A stretch of 45,060 nt of DNA from Polaribacter sp. (GCA_029250685.1 JAQXEU010000029.1:1-45060); one strand, 5' to 3'. Positions 16,203 to 23,693 are shown, numbered from the stretch's first letter. Notes: generated by a model not told the origin, from the letters alone. Made by a program: numbers and translations.

Positions 16203-16835
16203 TTAAGCGTGGTTGGTTTGTTGCACAATTTCTTGAATCCTCGAATTATTTTTATAAAAATTAGAAGCGATTAAATCTTCAAAGGTGTCAATATCATTTA
16301 AAGTATCAATCAATCCCACAGATTGATTTTGTGCTTTTAATTCTTGTAAAGTTATGGCTAATAAATTGTTTTTACTCCAGGGCTTATTTTCGAAAATTGA
16401 AGCGTGCATTTTAGACATTCCGATTAAATAATATCCGCCATCTTCTGCAGGACCAAAAACGACATCTTTGTTTTTTAGATTTGCTATTCCAGTTTCAATA
16501 ACTTCTTTAGAAATAGTTGGTAAATCAGAGCCAATTAAAACAATGTTTTCATAACCTTCATCAAATCCATTTTGAAATGCATGTTGCATTTTCATTCCTA
16601 AGTTTTCTCCTTTTTGAATAAATTTTTTTTCGTTTTCCCATATTGATGGGTTAATTACATCAGAAAAATAAATGTGCTTGTCTGTGTTTATTTTTGTTGA
16701 TGCTTTTTCTGTAATTGCAACTAATTCAGAATAAATATTAAAAGCACCAACGTTGCCAATTGATTTGGCTAAACGTGTTTTTACTTTCCCTAAAATGCTA
16801 TTTTTTACAAAAATAATTACCAAATTTTTACTCAT
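16203..16835 (-). CDS. TIGR04282-family arsenosugar-cluster glycosyltransferase (DUF2064-like)
   Basis: The 210-residue protein has the GT-A/nucleotidyltransferase-like fold of the TIGR04282 family: FVKNSILGKVKTRLAKSIG near 9-27, VLIGSDLPTIS with the acidic GSDLP at 102-106, and FGPAEDGGYYLIGM at 128-140. Database naming links this family to arsenosugar biosynthesis through gene context. The KxRL and SDLP motifs also recall MobA/CofC nucleotidyltransferases. It overlaps the rhodanese gene by eight bases and abuts the phosphorylase gene. It may build or transfer the ribose part of the arsenosugar; biochemical proof is lacking as far as I know. Confidence 0.82.
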   Translation of the reverse strand: MSKNLVIIFVKNSILGKVKTRLAKSIGNVGAFNIYSELVAITEKASTKINTDKHIYFSDVINPSIWENEKKFIQKGENLGMKMQHAFQNGFDEGYENIVLIGSDLPTISKEVIETGIANLKNKDVVFGPAEDGGYYLIGMSKMHASIFENKPWSKNNLLAITLQELKAQNQSVGLIDTLNDIDTFEDLIASNFYKNNSRIQEIVQQTNHA

Positions 16836-17316
16836 AAACTTTGATTCCTTTTTTTAACCATTTGCTCCATTCTTTGCTAAAAGTATGTACTTTTTCTGTC
16901 GGATTATTAGTTGAATCTACAACTGTATTTCGTTTGTTTTTCCATTCGAAAATTCCGCCAAATAAATTAAAAACATTTTTATAGCCTGCTTTTTGTAGTT
17001 TTTCTGCAATGTCTTCTGATCGAATTCCAACTGAACAATACACAATAATTGATGCATTTTTATTTGTTAATTTTGCTGTTGTATTTTCTAAATTAAAATG
17101 ATCATAACCAACATGAATAGCATTTTTAATATGACTAACATTGAACTCTTTTAACTCTCTTGCGTCTAGTAAAACAACATCTGAATTTGCTTTTGTTTTT
17201 TCTACATAAGCGTATTCAACACTTTCAGTATTGTGTTTTTTCAATAGTTTTTTTATTGACTGTCCGTTTAAAGAAATCGAAAATAAAAGAACAAATATGT
17301 AAATGTTTTTTTTCAT
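16828..17316 (-). CDS. Exported rhodanese-like protein
   Basis: The 162-residue protein begins with a signal peptide (MKKNIYIFVLLFSISLNGQ) and has a single rhodanese domain: LLDARELKEFNVSHIKNAIHVGY, then the active-site loop VYCSVGIRSE with Cys94 and Arg99, and the closing AGYKNVFNLFGGIFEWK. The C-terminal WSKWLKKGIKVYE extension is basic. Rhodaneses transfer sulfane sulfur, and the fold also includes arsenate reductases (Acr2/Cdc25-like). Its place between arsS and the glycosyltransferase suggests a link to thiol or arsenic chemistry, but its periplasmic export separates it from the cytoplasmic enzymes. There are three bases between it and arsS. Confidence 0.8.
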   Translation of the reverse strand: MKKNIYIFVLLFSISLNGQSIKKLLKKHNTESVEYAYVEKTKANSDVVLLDARELKEFNVSHIKNAIHVGYDHFNLENTTAKLTNKNASIIVYCSVGIRSEDIAEKLQKAGYKNVFNLFGGIFEWKNKRNTVVDSTNNPTEKVHTFSKEWSKWLKKGIKVYE

Positions 17317-17319
17317 AAT

Positions 17320-18369
17320 TTACGCGACAACTCCTTGACAACTACTTCCTGCGCCAGCAGTACAACCGTAACAATGTTGATTGATTATAATATTTCTATT
17401 TTGTAATAATTCTTCGTTGTAATCGGCGATGTGCTTTACCTTAGAATTTACTTTTAAATTTAACATTTGGTTGAAATCACAATCATACAACCACCCATCC
17501 CAACTTACAGAAATTGTGTTGGTGCACATTACATTTTCTACAGCTGCAGGATTGTATGCTTCGATTAAAGAATGCATGTAATCTTCATAATTTTCTGAAG
17601 CGATTAAATAATCTAAAAAACGACTGATTGGTAAATTTGTAATCGCAAATAAATTATGAAAATCAATGTTAAAATCATCTTTTAAAGCTTTTTTGAAATC
17701 ATTTTCCAATGCCATTTGATCACCAGGTAAAAATGCTCCTGAAGGATTGTAAACCAAATCTAGTTTTAGTTCAGAACCTTCAATTCCGTAACCAACTTCG
17801 TTCAGCATTTGTAATGCTTTAATTGATTTATCAAAAACCCCATCACCACGTTGCTTATCTGTTTTTCCACGTGTCCAATGTGGCATCGAAGAAACAACAT
17901 GAACATTGTGTTTTTTTTTTTTCTCAGGCAAATCGTGATCCTTTTTATTAGCTCTAATGATTGTTAAATTAGAACGAACTATAAAATCTTTTATCCCGGC
18001 TTTTGAAGCTTCTTCTACAAACCATCTAAAATTTGGATTCATTTCTGGTGCGCCACCAGTTAAATCTAATGTGTGTGCTTCGGTTTTTTTAATAACTTCC
18101 AAACATTGATTCATGGTTTCAACTGTCATGATTTCTTTTCTGTCTGGACCAGCATCTACATGACAATGCGCACAAACCTGATTACACATATAACCCAAAT
18201 TAATTTGTAAAACTTCTAGTTTTTTTGGTCGTAATGGAAACTGATTTGTTTCTTTTATTTTGTTTGCAAATGTTGGCAATTCGTCTTTGAAAATCCCGCT
18301 AGATAGAATTTCTAATTGACGTTGTGTATTTGCTAAATCGTTATTTCTTGCTTTTAGTGATTTCTTCAT
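17320..18369 (-). CDS. arsS: Arsenosugar biosynthesis radical SAM protein ArsS
   Basis: The 349-residue enzyme has the radical SAM CxxxCxxC motif (C62NQVC66AHC69H), a GGAPEM motif (105-110) and further conserved cysteines at 282 and 297 (MCTN; YDCDFNQML). The C-terminal motif HCYGCTAGAGSSCQGVVA (Cys333, Cys336, Cys344) completes the Cys-rich half that binds an auxiliary cluster. This is the ArsS/TIGR04167 family, in which the 5'-deoxyadenosyl group is transferred to dimethylarsenite to give a dimethylarsinoyl deoxyadenosine. Some homologues use selenocysteine; here the visible positions are all Cys. Residues 150-153 (KKKK) come from an uninterrupted run of 12 A. The long-leader region upstream holds an inverted repeat at 18400-18444. 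Confidence 0.88.
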   Translation of the reverse strand: MKKSLKARNNDLANTQRQLEILSSGIFKDELPTFANKIKETNQFPLRPKKLEVLQINLGYMCNQVCAHCHVDAGPDRKEIMTVETMNQCLEVIKKTEAHTLDLTGGAPEMNPNFRWFVEEASKAGIKDFIVRSNLTIIRANKKDHDLPEKKKKHNVHVVSSMPHWTRGKTDKQRGDGVFDKSIKALQMLNEVGYGIEGSELKLDLVYNPSGAFLPGDQMALENDFKKALKDDFNIDFHNLFAITNLPISRFLDYLIASENYEDYMHSLIEAYNPAAVENVMCTNTISVSWDGWLYDCDFNQMLNLKVNSKVKHIADYNEELLQNRNIIINQHCYGCTAGAGSSCQGVVA

Positions 18370-18399
18370 GCTGAACTTTATTCAGTATCTTTTGTCTGG

Positions 18400-18444
18400 T
18401 CGAGCGCAGTCGAGACCTAATTAAAACCTCTCGACTGCGCTCGA
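18400..18444. repeat. Flavobacterial REP-like inverted repeat
   Basis: TCGAGCGCAGTCGAGA (18400-18415) and its exact reverse complement TCTCGACTGCGCTCGA (18429-18444) flank a 13-base AT-rich loop. CTCGACTGCGCTCGA-type sequences recur as dispersed intergenic repeats in many Flavobacteriaceae genomes, recalled from general knowledge. The GC content of the arms contrasts strongly with the surroundings. It lies in the 128-base gap between arsS and the peroxidase-like gene and would form a stable hairpin in their shared transcript, possibly acting as a terminator-like or processing element. Confidence 0.75.
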
Positions 18445-18497
18445 GGTGACATTTTAATGGATTCCCACAATTTTGTTTTACAAAATTGGTTCTCTAC

Positions 18498-18833
18498 TTA
18501 CATTTCTAATTTATTCACTTTATTCATCATTTGAACTCCATGAACTAAGGTTGCGCCACTTTTTATTGCAGCACCAACATGCACAGCTTCCATCATTTCT
18601 TCTTTTGTAATTCCTCGTTGTAAGCCATCTTTTGTGTAGGCATCAATACAATATGGACATTGTTCTGTGTGAGCAACAGCCAAAGCAATTAATGATTTTT
18701 CACGTGCAGTTAAAGCACCTTCTTCAAATACTTTTCCGTAATAATCAAAGAATTTATTTCCAAGTTCTTCGCTCCATTCTGTAATCTTTCCAAACTTTCT
18801 TAAATCGGCTGGATCGTAATATGTTTTTGACAT
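18498..18833 (-). CDS. Arsenosugar-associated peroxidase-like (CMD/AhpD family) protein
   Basis: The 111-residue protein is a carboxymuconolactone decarboxylase/AhpD-like small helical protein with the redox motif CPYC (C59-P-Y-C62) in HTEQCPYCIDAYTKDGL. Length and sequence (YYDPADLRKFGKITEW, EGALTAREKSLIALAVAHT) match the family named for association with arsenosugar/ArsS genes. AhpD-like proteins carry out thiol peroxidase or disulfide chemistry; a role protecting or reducing the As(III)/As(V) intermediates is inference. It is cytoplasmic, 29 bases after the DUF547 gene, and separated from arsS by the inverted-repeat region. Confidence 0.85.
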   Translation of the reverse strand: MSKTYYDPADLRKFGKITEWSEELGNKFFDYYGKVFEEGALTAREKSLIALAVAHTEQCPYCIDAYTKDGLQRGITKEEMMEAVHVGAAIKSGATLVHGVQMMNKVNKLEM

Positions 18834-18862
18834 TTTGTTGTTTTTCTTAAAGAATAAAGATA

Positions 18863-19573
18863 CTACTTCCCATTTAAATTCCAGTCATATTCTAAAAAAC
18901 GAATCTTCGCTTTTTTATTGATTTTTGTTGTCGAATAGTTGTTGAAATAATCAATAAGAGAACCATTTTTAATGAAATCTCCTTTAAACCAATCAAATAT
19001 TTTTGAAATTTCAATTTTCTTTTCGGTGATGATATTTCTTGATGAATCGTTTATAAATAACGTCATTAATCGTTCTAATTCGCTTTCTATATTTGCTTCT
19101 GTAAAAGCAAAATTTCCTAATTGCGGACAAGACATTGAAGCACAATTTACACCAACATGAATTCTTGGGTCATCAAAATCTTTACGTAAAATTTCATGCT
19201 CTATGTGATTTAGTGTGTAATTTTTTCCGCCAACTTTTGCAAACGGAATGTTCCAAGCATCTTTTCCTTTTCTCTTTATTTTCATGATGCTTTTTAACGG
19301 ATAATTTTCAAGAATTATTTGTAAAGTATATGCGTTATATGCGTTAATCCAAAAAGCTTTTGTTTTATCTGCTGACCAATTTTTAGCTGGCATTGTTTTT
19401 TCCAAATACGAAATGTAATTAGCTAGTTGAACTTCATCAGATTTAAAACTTTTATAATCTACATTTCCTTTTTCGTCAACATGTTTTTGTAATAATGTAT
19501 TATAATTTTGTGTTTGCGCTTGTAAATTAAGAGCAATTAAAAATAGAAAGCTAAAGGTAAAGAGTTGTTTCAT
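18863..19573 (-). CDS. Secreted DUF547 protein at the head of the arsenosugar cluster
   Basis: The 236-residue protein has a signal peptide (cleavage after NLQAQ) and one DUF547 domain: FKSDEVQLANYISYLE, then KAFWINAYNAYTLQIILENYP, and a Cys/His-containing block LNHIEHEILRKDFDDPRIHVGVNCASMSCPQL. The Asn-Cys-Ala-Ser-Met-Ser-Cys motif and the preceding His residues hint at a papain-like/transglutaminase-type fold, but the family's activity is not established. It is the first gene of the minus-strand cluster and often accompanies arsS genes in marine Bacteroidota (recalled, not checked). It is predicted to act in the periplasm. Confidence 0.78.
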   Translation of the reverse strand: MKQLFTFSFLFLIALNLQAQTQNYNTLLQKHVDEKGNVDYKSFKSDEVQLANYISYLEKTMPAKNWSADKTKAFWINAYNAYTLQIILENYPLKSIMKIKRKGKDAWNIPFAKVGGKNYTLNHIEHEILRKDFDDPRIHVGVNCASMSCPQLGNFAFTEANIESELERLMTLFINDSSRNIITEKKIEISKIFDWFKGDFIKNGSLIDYFNNYSTTKINKKAKIRFLEYDWNLNGK

Positions 19574-19640
19574 CTAGTTTGTGTTTGATAAAAATTTAGA
19601 CGTTGCATTTTGGGTTTGTTTACAAAGAAAATGTTAAAAA

Positions 19641-20327
19641 TTAATCTATGATTTCTTGTCCAACTTTTAGATCAAATTTCTTTCTAAACCAAAATACCAA
19701 TAAATATAAAATTGGTGTGTCTAATGCGGCAATTACTATTTTGAATAAAAAACCGCTTAATAATAATCCGCCAAAGATTTCCCATGGTAAAATACTGAAA
19801 GAACACAATAAAAATAACACGGTAAACGTATCTATAAATTGAGATGAAAAGGTTGAGAAGTTATTTCTTAACCACAAATGTTTTCCGTTGGTTTTCCGTT
19901 TCCAGAAATGAAAGATTTTGATGTCAATAAATTGTGCTGCCAAATATGCTAACATAGAAGCTAAAACAGCTAAAGGAGACAATCCAAAGACTTTAGAAAA
20001 AGTTTCATCATTTATTGGTGAACTTGATATTGCAGGAGAAACATCAGAAACTAAAATAATCAACATTGAAAAGAAGGAAGCGAAAATTCCGGCAATTACA
20101 ACTTGATTAGCTTTTTTCTTTCCGTAGATTTCTGATAAAATATCAGTAATTAAAAAGGTTATTGGATAGGGTAAAATTCCGACAGAGATTTCAAATCTAT
20201 AAATTCCAAAAGGTTCCCAATAAAAAAATTTTTGAAAAATTAAATTAGATGTCACTAAAGAAGCAATAAAAAGCGCTGCTAAAATTAAATAGATTAATTG
20301 TGCTGAAGATTTTTGATTAACTGTCAT
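19641..20327 (-). CDS. Queuosine precursor transporter (VUT/YhhQ family)
   Basis: The 228-residue protein has about six hydrophobic membrane segments and the features of the VUT/YhhQ (DUF165) family: YPITFLITDILSEIYGKKKANQVV, then LAYLAAQFIDIKIFHFWKRKTNGKHLWLRNNFSTFSSQFIDT and PILYLLVFWFRKK. E. coli YhhQ (QueT-like) imports the 7-deazaguanine queuosine precursors, so a role in supplying tRNA queuosine modification is likely. The gene stands alone between the DUF547 gene and fabD (divergent). No preQ1-like structure was seen in its 5' region. Confidence 0.88.
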   Translation of the reverse strand: MTVNQKSSAQLIYLILAALFIASLVTSNLIFQKFFYWEPFGIYRFEISVGILPYPITFLITDILSEIYGKKKANQVVIAGIFASFFSMLIILVSDVSPAISSSPINDETFSKVFGLSPLAVLASMLAYLAAQFIDIKIFHFWKRKTNGKHLWLRNNFSTFSSQFIDTFTVLFLLCSFSILPWEIFGGLLLSGFLFKIVIAALDTPILYLLVFWFRKKFDLKVGQEIID

Positions 20328-20540
20328 GATACGAAAATAGTGATTTTAGAGAATTAGATTGTTAGAATTCAAGATTTTTAGAAGTTTTGACTGAAGTTGG
20401 TAATGAAACTAATCCTGATTGATGCGTCATCCTTTTTTCTGTCAGTTTGAGTGAATATGTGAATAATGAACAAATTTGTGTCGGTAACAAAAGAAAAAAG
20501 ATATAGCGAAAAGTAGGAAACAGCTTCTAATAAAAATGAT

Positions 20541-20548
20541 TATTTTTG
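20541..20548 (+). promoter_or_regulatory. Bacteroidota -7 promoter element for fabD (TATTTTTG)
   Basis: TATTTTTG is an exact TAnnTTTG match in the 263-base gap between the VUT gene and fabD. Its position, 42 bases before the ATG at 20591, overlaps the alternative in-frame TTG at 20546 and so supports 20591 as the true start. Nothing else convincing was seen in this gap apart from a degenerate CTGTCAGTTTGAGTG stretch near 20440. Confidence 0.45.
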
Positions 20549-20590
20549 CGAATAATAAAACGAATAAACGGTTACACAAATACATACTCT

Positions 20591-21478
20591 ATGAAAGCAT
20601 ATATTTTTCCAGGTCAAGGAGCACAATTTACAGGAATGGGATTGGATTTATACGAAAAGTCAACGTTAGCGCAAGAACTTTTTGAACAGGCAAATGAAAT
20701 TTTAGGTTTCAGTATTACAGATATCATGTTCGAAGGAACTGCTGAGCAATTAAAAGAAACGAAAGTTACGCAACCAGCAATTTTCTTACATTCTGTAATT
20801 TTAGCAAAAGTATTAGGAGATTCTTTTCAACCAGAAATGGTAGCAGGGCATTCTTTAGGAGAATTATCTGCTTTAGTTGCAAACGGAGTTTTGTCTTTTG
20901 AAGACGGGTTAAAACTAGTTTCTAAAAGAGCTTTAGCAATGCAAAAAGCATGTGAAGCTGCGCCTTCTACAATGGCTGCAGTTTTAGGTTTGGATGATAA
21001 TATAGTTGAGGAAACTTGTGCAGAGATTGATGGAGTAGTAGTAGCTGCAAATTACAATTGTCCAGGTCAATTAGTGATTTCTGGAGAAAATGCTGCCGTA
21101 GAAAAAGCATGTAAAGTATTAACAGAGAAAGGAGCAAGAAGAGCATTATTATTGCCAGTTGGTGGCGCATTTCATTCGCCAATGATGGAGCCTGCAAGAG
21201 AAGAATTAGCAAAAGCAATTGAAGAGACAACCTTTAGCGAACCAACGTGCCCTGTTTATCAAAATGTTCCGGCAAAAGCGGTTAAAAATCCAGATGAAAT
21301 TAAGAGAAATTTAGTAGCACAATTAACTGCTCCTGTAAAATGGACACAATGTGTACAAGCTATGATTGCTGATGGAGGGACTGAATTTATTGAGGTTGGT
21401 CCAGGTAAAGTGTTACAAGGATTGATGCGTAAAATTGATAGAAGTGTTGCTGCAGGTGGTGCAAGTTTTGAAGCTTAA
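20591..21478 (+). CDS. fabD: Malonyl-CoA:ACP transacylase FabD
   Basis: FabD loads malonate from CoA onto ACP for fatty acid synthesis. Taking the ATG at 20591 gives 295 residues that start MKAYIFPGQGAQFTGMG, the standard beginning of the family; an upstream extension to 20546 would use TTG and put the start inside the promoter. The catalytic Ser88 is in GHSLGE, Arg113 is in SKRALAM and the catalytic His195 is in GGAFHSPMM. QPAIFLHS and a C-terminal VGPGKVLQGLMRK complete the signature. The gene is monocistronic here, closed by a strong terminator at 21505-21522. Confidence 0.95.
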   Translation: MKAYIFPGQGAQFTGMGLDLYEKSTLAQELFEQANEILGFSITDIMFEGTAEQLKETKVTQPAIFLHSVILAKVLGDSFQPEMVAGHSLGELSALVANGVLSFEDGLKLVSKRALAMQKACEAAPSTMAAVLGLDDNIVEETCAEIDGVVVAANYNCPGQLVISGENAAVEKACKVLTEKGARRALLLPVGGAFHSPMMEPAREELAKAIEETTFSEPTCPVYQNVPAKAVKNPDEIKRNLVAQLTAPVKWTQCVQAMIADGGTEFIEVGPGKVLQGLMRKIDRSVAAGGASFEA

Positions 21479-21504
21479 AATATTAAAATCAGAAAAATAA
21501 AAAA

Positions 21505-21522
21505 GCCGCTCAATTGAGCGGC
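21505..21522. terminator. Bidirectional intrinsic terminator
   Basis: GCCGCTCAATTGAGCGGC is a perfect 18-base palindrome preceded by an A tract and followed by TTTTTT, so it works on both strands. It closes fabD (plus) 27 bases after its stop and the corA locus (minus), whose stop is 10 bases away. Confidence 0.9.
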
Positions 21523-21531
21523 TTTTTTATT

Positions 21532-22595
21532 TTAAAACCATTTCTTCTTTTTAAAGTACAATAACATTAGTACAGTAATAATTACCATTACTCCTAACAT
21601 GATAAAATAACTGTATTTATATTGTAGTTCTGGTAAAAAAGTAAAATTAGTTCCGTAAATACCAGCTATAAATGTAAGCGGAATAAAGACGACAGAAAAT
21701 ACCGTTAAGAACTTCATGATGTCATTTAGTTTTGCACTTACGGTTGTATGATAAATGTTTAATTGATCGGATAATATTTCTCGATAACTATCAGAAATTT
21801 CTACTGCATGATTAATATTATTTTGTAATTCTTTATAATGAATGTGGCTTTTACTACTAATAAAATCCGAATCTATTTTAGTAAGATTGACTAACATTTC
21901 TCTTGCAGGAAGAATGTTTTTTCTTAAATAATTGAGCTCTTTTTTGTGTGTGTTTATTGAATCAATAATAGATTTATCTTGATTCTGTATTAAGATATCT
22001 TCTAAGTTTTCAATTTTATCACCAAGAATACTTAAGATATAAATGTAATTATCAATTACAACATCAAGTAACGAAAATAACAGATAATCTGGGCCAGAAT
22101 TGATAATTCTTTTTTTCTGTTTTCTAATTCTGCTTCTTACAGGTTCAAAAACATCACCAGTTTTTTCTTGAAAAGAAAGTAAAACAGATTTAGTTATTAT
22201 CAAGCTTAAATTTTCAAATGAAATTGAGTTAGAATTTTCATTTATTTGAAGCATTTTTATTGATAAAATAAGCAGTTGTCATTCTCTTGCACTTTTGGTC
22301 GTGCATTTGTATTCATTACATCTGCCATTACAAAATTGTCAAACTGAAAACCTTCAGCAATTTCTTGCATGATTTCGGCCTTGTCAATTCCGTCTATATT
22401 AAACCAAGTGGTCGATTTCTTTTCTTGATAAACCAACGCTTCTTTGACAGCGTTGATTGAGGTCTCTTCTAAGTTGTTTTTATCAAAATCGATAATTCTT
22501 AGAATTGTGTTTTCTTCCTTTTTTTCACCAATGAAAATTAAATCATCTGGTGATACACCAATTTCTTTTTGCTTTTTTTTTATAAGTCTAGCCAT
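21532..22595 (-). pseudogene. corA: CorA-type Mg2+/Co2+ transporter, split by a frameshift
   Basis: Two reading frames together make one CorA of about 353 residues: 22595-22257 encodes the N-terminal 112 residues (MARLIKKKQKEIGV ... ENDNCLFYQ then stop) and 22254-21532 encodes 240 residues beginning MLQINENSNS. Adding one base in the A4 run at 22265-22268 (T4 on the coding strand) restores ...DNCLFLSIKMLQIN..., matching the family's LFxxxKML block. The C-terminal part has both membrane helices, but the pore signature reads YGTNF instead of YGMNF. A real null allele, a sequencing error, frameshifting, or translation as two polypeptides (stop and ATG are two bases apart) are all possible. Confidence 0.8.
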
Positions 22596-22665
22596 AGAAA
22601 AATCAATTTTAAAATCAATAATTTAAGTTGATAACTTAAAGGTATTGTTTTATTTAAAACGATAA

Positions 22666-23679
22666 TTAAGATTTTTGTTTTAACTGCCATTTCCAAGCAG
22701 AGTCTATTGTTTCATCTAAGGTTTTTTCTGTTCTCCAGTTTAATTCCTTGTTAGCAATAGTTGTATCTGCATAAGCAGCAGTAACATCTCCTTCACGTCT
22801 TTCCACAATTTTATAATTTAGTTTTGTTCCAGAAACTTTCTCAAAAGATTTAATCACTTCCAAAACAGAGCTTCCTGTTCCAGTACCAATGTTAAAAAAC
22901 TCAAAAGTGCTTTTATTGTTCCTGTCGATTAATCTCTTTAATGCTGCAATATGAGCTTTTGCTAAATCTACAACGTGAATATAATCACGAACAGCTGTTC
23001 CATCTTTCGTAGGGTAATCATTACCAAAAACGGATAATTCTTTTCTAATTCCTACTGCGGTTTGAGTAATAAACGGAATTAAGTTTTGAGGAACTCCTAG
23101 AGGTAATTCGCCAATTTTTATACTTTCGTGTCCGCCAATCGGATTAAAATACCTTAATGCAATTGCATTTAGATTATACGCTTTACAGCTGTCTTTAATA
23201 ATTTCTTCACCTATTTGCTTAGTGTTTCCATAAGGAGATTCTGCGGGTTTGGTTGCTGCATTTTCTGTAATTGGCAATTCATCTGCTTGTCCGTATACGG
23301 TACATGAAGAACTGAAAATAAAATTATCTAAACCTCTATTTTTCATTTCTTGCAATAAATACACTAAAGTTCCAATATTGTTTTCGTAGTAATCTAAAGG
23401 TTTTTGCACACTCTCTCCTACAGCTTTGTATGCTGCAAAATGGATGACTCCATCTACTGAATTGTTGTCAAAAAAAGAAGTTACATCGTTTTTTATACGT
23501 AAATCAATTTGATGAAATTCAGGTTTTTTCCCTGTAATTGATGTGATGTTATCTAGAACATCAATCGTTGTATTAGATAGATTATCAATAATAACAACTT
23601 CAAACCCTTCATTTTGTAGTTCAACAACAGTATGAGAGCCAATAAAACCTAATCCGCCAGTTACTAAAATTCTTTTCAT
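22666..23679 (-). CDS. galE: UDP-glucose 4-epimerase GalE
   Basis: GalE interconverts UDP-glucose and UDP-galactose. The 337-residue protein has the NAD-binding GGLGFIG (8-14), the catalytic Ser124 region FSSSCTVYG, and Tyr150-x3-Lys154 in SPYGNTKQ. Downstream ALRYFNPIGGHESIKIGE, the YDVVDLAKAHI-like DYIHVVDLAKAHIAAL and the RREGDVTAAYAD blocks are typical of galE. Length is normal. It follows the DegT-family aminotransferase gene after 70 bases that contain a hairpin (23694-23721), so it may be partly insulated. It would provide UDP-galactose for surface polysaccharide. Confidence 0.93.
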   Translation of the reverse strand: MKRILVTGGLGFIGSHTVVELQNEGFEVVIIDNLSNTTIDVLDNITSITGKKPEFHQIDLRIKNDVTSFFDNNSVDGVIHFAAYKAVGESVQKPLDYYENNIGTLVYLLQEMKNRGLDNFIFSSSCTVYGQADELPITENAATKPAESPYGNTKQIGEEIIKDSCKAYNLNAIALRYFNPIGGHESIKIGELPLGVPQNLIPFITQTAVGIRKELSVFGNDYPTKDGTAVRDYIHVVDLAKAHIAALKRLIDRNNKSTFEFFNIGTGTGSSVLEVIKSFEKVSGTKLNYKIVERREGDVTAAYADTTIANKELNWRTEKTLDETIDSAWKWQLKQKS

Positions 23680-23693
23680 TTAGCTAAAATAAA

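Noticed and set aside
20437..20460. Possible dispersed repeat remnant (CTGTCAGTTTGAGTG)
   Set aside because: It resembles flavobacterial intergenic repeats, but only one short degenerate copy is visible and it has no inverted partner.
20546..20590. 15-residue N-terminal extension of FabD
   Set aside because: It would start with TTG inside the -7 element; the family begins at MKAYIFPGQG (20591).
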